Assembly (NCBI GenBank): GCA_033032175.1
Contig: CM065318.1
Location: forward strand, 18,972,001-19,036,000
Source: Saturnia japonica
Lineage: Eukaryota > Arthropoda > Insecta > Lepidoptera > Saturniidae
Direction: 5' to 3'
Length of the DNA: 64,000 nucleotides
The position numbers were made by a program, and so were the translations under genes. This document shows, in pieces, positions 60,336 through 64,000 of the stretch; positions within the stretch are counted from its first letter, which is position 1; every line of letters begins with the position of its first letter. The notes beneath the pieces are model-generated. The model saw only the letters and a list, made by a program, of their open reading frames with translations, searched no databases and had not been told where the DNA came from.

Positions 60336-60490
60336 AATGACGTAGCGCGTACAAAACTAACAAACGCGAGTTCACGGCCAAAGCACGAAGTAGTCTGGCT
60401 TACGTGCGAGTACGAGCCGTGGGCCAATGCAGACGGTGGGCCGGGCCGAACGATGCACCTGCCGTGCAATTCGCCAATCACAGTGATCGT
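60336..60490. promoter_or_regulatory. CpG-richer promoter-like stretch
   Basis: About 150 bases markedly richer in CG than the surrounding AT-rich DNA (ATGACGTAGCGCGTAC, GTGCGAGTACGAGCCGTGGG). ATGACGTA resembles a CRE/ATF site. It sits just upstream of the candidate exon at 60096-60335. Confidence 0.2.
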
Positions 60491-61555
60491 GGCATTCGTA
60501 CGATGTGCTATTTAATTTGTATTCCGAACAACCAGTATAACCAACAATACTTTCATTAGTTTTATCTTTAAGGAATTAAATATTGTTACAATTACAATTT
60601 AAGGAAAGAAGTCTGATTTATTCGAGAAAAGTCTACTTTTCTCAAAAACAATAACTTTAACATTCCTGTTTAACGGTTTCTAGAAGCCGAGATTGTCGAA
60701 CCTGCTTTTTGGGATCCATTGGTGGTAGAAGTAGAGATATCTTCTTTTACAAGCTTTTTGATTTTTGCTTTTTTTTGTGGATGGGTCCACATACATTTTA
60801 AAACGTGGATCTAATAGTTTTCAGAGTTGCATAGTTTTTTTTTTCACTCTGCTTCCAGTGTGGTTAGCTGAAATATAACATATTAAATTGGGAAATATTA
60901 TTTATGTGATGTGAGTCAATCAAAAGATTCTTTAGTAACAAATTAGAATGTTTTTAAGAAAAAGAAAGTAGTTTTAGAGTGTTATCACGATAACAGACAG
61001 ACAGGCAGACAAAAAGATGTTGTAATATGTGTTAAAAGGATACCTATATGTTGTAAGTATATATGCAACATCATTTGATTTAGCTAAGGTCACAACAGAA
61101 CAAAGAGTATCGGGTCACCAGTGTTACCACTATATTACAAATTTGTTTTTAAAACGACTTTAAATAAAGATAATTCTGGAAAATAGACTTTTTTAAATAA
61201 CTCTAAAAAATTTGAACTATTATACTTTTTGAACAACTATAGATTTCAAAATTTTTGATGGTGCAGTGGTTTTAGATCAGATCACAATTCATTTAGGATT
61301 TCTGAGGCATACTATTTTCCTTTTTTAGAAAAAAAAATCAGGCATAATCCTTAATAATTCATATGTATGTGACCAGAAACGTCTATTTAATCAAAAATTG
61401 ACATAAAAATTGTCAAAATTTAATAAATGGAAAACTATGAAAAACTCCGAAAATATTATAATATGTGGGTAATTCGGATAGCCCTAGGGGTGCTCTACCT
61501 CTGTATTTCTGCTTATCACTAATTCTTGGAACATTCTGTATTTTGTATTTATTAA
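60491..61555. other. intergenic, no feature seen
   Basis: AT-rich, no recognised frame or repeat end. Confidence 0.35.
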
Positions 61556-62792
61556 TAGGTCGTGGAAAAAGTGTTTTCACATAAAGAAGGTATAAACTTG
61601 TTATAAAATTTCTTTGGATGTACTATTTGTATCCGGCTGATTTTGGTAACATAAAAAAAAAAAAAAAAGTTATATCCCGCTATTTTCCATGTTTTTCATT
61701 CTGTAAAAATGAGTGAATCTAATGAAGAAATTCGATACTTTTTTAAATATTATTACAAAAAAGACAAAAATGCAACTCAAGCAGTGATAAAATTTTTTGA
61801 TGTTATTGACCTAATTCAGTGTCAGTAAGAGTAGCACAAAGTTGGTTCAAACGTTTTCAGTCCGGAAATTTTGATGTTAAAAATGCACCTCGCTCTGCGC
61901 GCCCTGTTACGAATAAAATTGACGCCATTTTTGAAAAAGTGGAGTAAGATCGGCATATCCGTAGTTACGATGTAGCTGAAGAATTGAAAATGGAAAACAG
62001 TTTTAACTCATTTGAAGAAAGCTGGCTATACTAAAAAGCTTGATATTTGCGTGCCACACGAACTCACTGAAATAAACCTAACGAACCGTGCACTCATTTG
62101 CGATTCGTTATTGAGACGTAATGAAATCAAGCCGTTTTTGAAGAGATTGATAACTGTCTATGAATTGTCGATCACGTACGACAAGAACATGCGAAAAATA
62201 TAGTGTTCTAAGTTCGGCCAGGCTTCACAGGCTGTGGCTAAACCTAAGCTAACACGAAATAAGGTAATACTGTGTATGGTGGGACTGGAAGGACATTAAT
62301 CATTATGAGAATTTATTGCCTGGCAAACCCATACATTCGGAACTCTACTACCAATAACTGATGAGATTAAAGGAAGCAGTTAAGAGAAAGCGGCTGGAAT
62401 TGGTCACCAGGAAGAGTGTGGGTTTTTATCACGATAACACTAGACCACACACGTTTTTAGCACCTCAACAAATATTAAGAGAGTTTGGCTGGGAGGTGTT
62501 AGTGCATCCACCATATAGCCCTAACCATGCACCTTCAGATTTTCACCTGTTTCGGTCTCTTCAGAATTCTTTAGGTTCTGTAAGGTTAACATCAAGAGAG
62601 GACTGCCAAAACTATTTGTCACGTTTTATTGATTAGAAATCTTAAAGTTTCTACAGCAACGGGATCATGTCTCTACCTATAAAATGGCAGAAAGCCATCG
62701 AACAAAACGGCACATATATACTATAATTAAACTTTGAAAAATATGTCTTTAGCTTTGATACAAAAATGCGAAGAAACTTTTTCCCCGACCTA
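61556..62792 (+). pseudogene. second mariner element, multiply broken
   Basis: TA at 61556-61557 and 62791-62792. Terminal inverted repeats: left TAGGTCGTGGAAAAAGTGTT and right end AACTTTTTCCCCGACCTA, about 28 bases with a few mismatches. The transposase starts MSESNEEIRYFF near 61710. HTH pieces (VRVAQSWFKRFQSGNFDV) and LTHLKKAGYTKKLDI are present in different frames. The first catalytic Asp region (normally TGDEKW) reads TVYELSITYD, so that Asp is lost. The second (YHDNTRPHT) and third (APSDFHLF) are kept, 34 residues apart. Several frameshifts and stops. A different lineage from the 23871 element: other termini and divergent protein. Confidence 0.85.
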
Positions 62793-63910
62793 ACATATTA
62801 TTGTTATTATATTGTCTTAGAAATAGTAAGATCACAATAGCTCAAACCACGCCCACCACGATAACGTCATGGTTTGATATCCCATAGCCTGTTTAAAATA
62901 TTCTCTGTAACTACATAGTTTATTATATAAAACCCCCTAATTCCCTCTGCTTCTTTTTTGACGCAGTATATTTACTGCGTCCTAAATCTATTGGTCATAA
63001 CCTGCGCACCTATTGGTGCTCCTATATATTTTTTATTCCTTAATTTTACCTCTGAGATTTCAAAACCAGCCCCCTGCTCTGGTGAGTTTAATCTTAGGGA
63101 AGATTCCACTTTTCTGCTCGATGCCACGGCTGTATTGTTACCTTCTCAGAATAAATTAAAAGCACGTGCTTAATTCTTATTATCGTTTTTTTTCTATGAG
63201 TTAAAGACAAGCAAAATCAATAGTATTAACGTATTATACCTTAATAGAAAAAATTGATTTAGAAGTGCTCTTCCATAACAATTATTTTCCAATAAATAGT
63301 TTCCTGAAGCATCGACCATTGCCCAAGTATTTCAAAACATGCTTTTATAAAGCACCAATGTGCAAACGATAAGTAAAACTTTTACGCCGGTTTCTATACC
63401 TATGATATCTTACTATTCTTCCAATAGGTTCAATTATTATAATGTACAAAAGTGACATGCACATGACGTCTGACGTCTTATCCGGTAGTACTACAAAAAT
63501 TATAGGTAAATTTCTTCCATCAACCGTAGATTGTTCAAATGTTAAATCATGTGTATATATCGCACGCATAATAATTACAAAGGTGTCACTGCATAATAGA
63601 AGAAGAATTAAAAAATTCTAAACAAATTTTACGAAATTGTAATGTGGTACGACCGAGTACCGATACGAGTTCTTTTAACTAATACCTACTCGGTACTCGG
63701 TTCCGAAGTAACAATGCAAAAGTGCTTGATAACATATAAGAAGTATCGAGTATGTATTCGTACATACTCGTATCGATTCATCCCTATGCTCTGTAAAATC
63801 CAAAATATCGAAATATAACTCCCTATTGTTATTTTCATTCTATGTAAAGTTTCTATCGTTTATTTTATAAGATAATAGTGGTCTAAGAATCTTGAAATAA
63901 TAAATAAGCA
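62793..63910. other. VAC14 5' flank, no other gene seen
   Basis: AT-rich region containing the VAC14 5' untranslated region and promoter, which I cannot delimit. A short minus-strand frame near 63345-63569 has no recognisable content. 63640-63780 has several 'GTACCGATACGAGT' / 'CTCGGTACTCGG' / 'ACTCGTATCGATTC' half-palindromes. Confidence 0.3.
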
Positions 63911-64000
63911 ATGTCGGAAAAAGACTATGCACCGCTGAGTATAGCCTGCGTTCGTGGGCTATGTGACAAAATATATGAGAAGAGAAAATTCGCTGGAGTC
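63911..64000 (+). CDS. VAC14: VAC14 homologue, first 30 codons (cut by window edge)
   Basis: ATG at 63911, open to the window edge. The product includes MSEKDYAPLSIACVRGLCDK followed by IYEKRKFAGV. VAC14 proteins start with EKDFAPL..NIVRALNDKLYEKRK, so the pattern EKD(F/Y)APL..VR.L.DK(I/L)YEKRK is matched over 25 residues. VAC14 is the HEAT-repeat scaffold of the PIKfyve/FIG4 complex that makes PI(3,5)P2 on endosomes and lysosomes. The ATG is chosen because homology begins within three residues of it. The rest of the gene lies outside the window. Confidence 0.85.
   Translation, partial: MSEKDYAPLSIACVRGLCDKIYEKRKFAGV

Overview
The window is nuclear DNA of an insect, most likely a moth or butterfly. 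It is AT-rich and intron-rich and packed with repeats typical of Lepidoptera: Helitron-like non-autonomous elements ending in a hairpin plus CTAGT, RTE-like LINE tails ending in (GAT)n, PHD-finger and Jockey-like LINE fragments, mariner elements, a ZMYM1-like hAT element and a CsRn1/Kabuki-like Ty3/Gypsy element. No bacterial gene, operon, CRISPR array or tRNA is visible.

Two host genes are recognised. The main one is a split gene for AMFR/gp78, an ER membrane RING E3 ubiquitin ligase of ER-associated degradation. Nine consecutive minus-strand coding exons lie between 17393 and 1157 (last transmembrane segments, RING, CUE, VCP-interacting motif, stop), and exon 1 lies at 48835-48539. Splice phases agree at all eight junctions that can be checked. 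An estimated 85-90 residues between exon 1 and the 17.4 kb exon were not found. The second gene is VAC14, whose first 30 codons run off the right edge (63911-64000, plus strand).

The dominant large-scale feature is a pair of near-identical inverted arms, 18976-29803 and 38652-49455. Each arm starts at the first base after a 100-N gap. This is what an unmerged end overlap between two contigs looks like when the middle contig (18976-38551) has been scaffolded backwards. The AMFR exon 1 copy in the left arm is on the plus strand, the wrong strand for the gene; the right-arm copy is on the correct strand. Reversing the middle contig and collapsing the overlap restores a collinear gene, so most features at 18976-29803 and 38652-49455 should be counted once.

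Layout: 1-18875, AMFR 3' exons with introns full of repeats (pogo-like MITE, PHD-type LINE interrupted by a possible solo LTR, Helitron-like element). 18976-38551, middle contig: AMFR exon 1 duplicate, LINE with C-terminal zinc finger, dead mariner, Helitron-like elements, LINE and mariner scraps. 38652-49455, the second copy of the arm. 49456-58320, a hAT-like pseudogene split by a decayed Gypsy element, with about 2.1 kb of the hAT duplicated on both sides of the Gypsy body. 58321-64000, repeat remnants, a possible untranslated exon and promoter, a second dead mariner, and the VAC14 start.

All protein identifications come from reading translated motifs against remembered family features; no database search was run.
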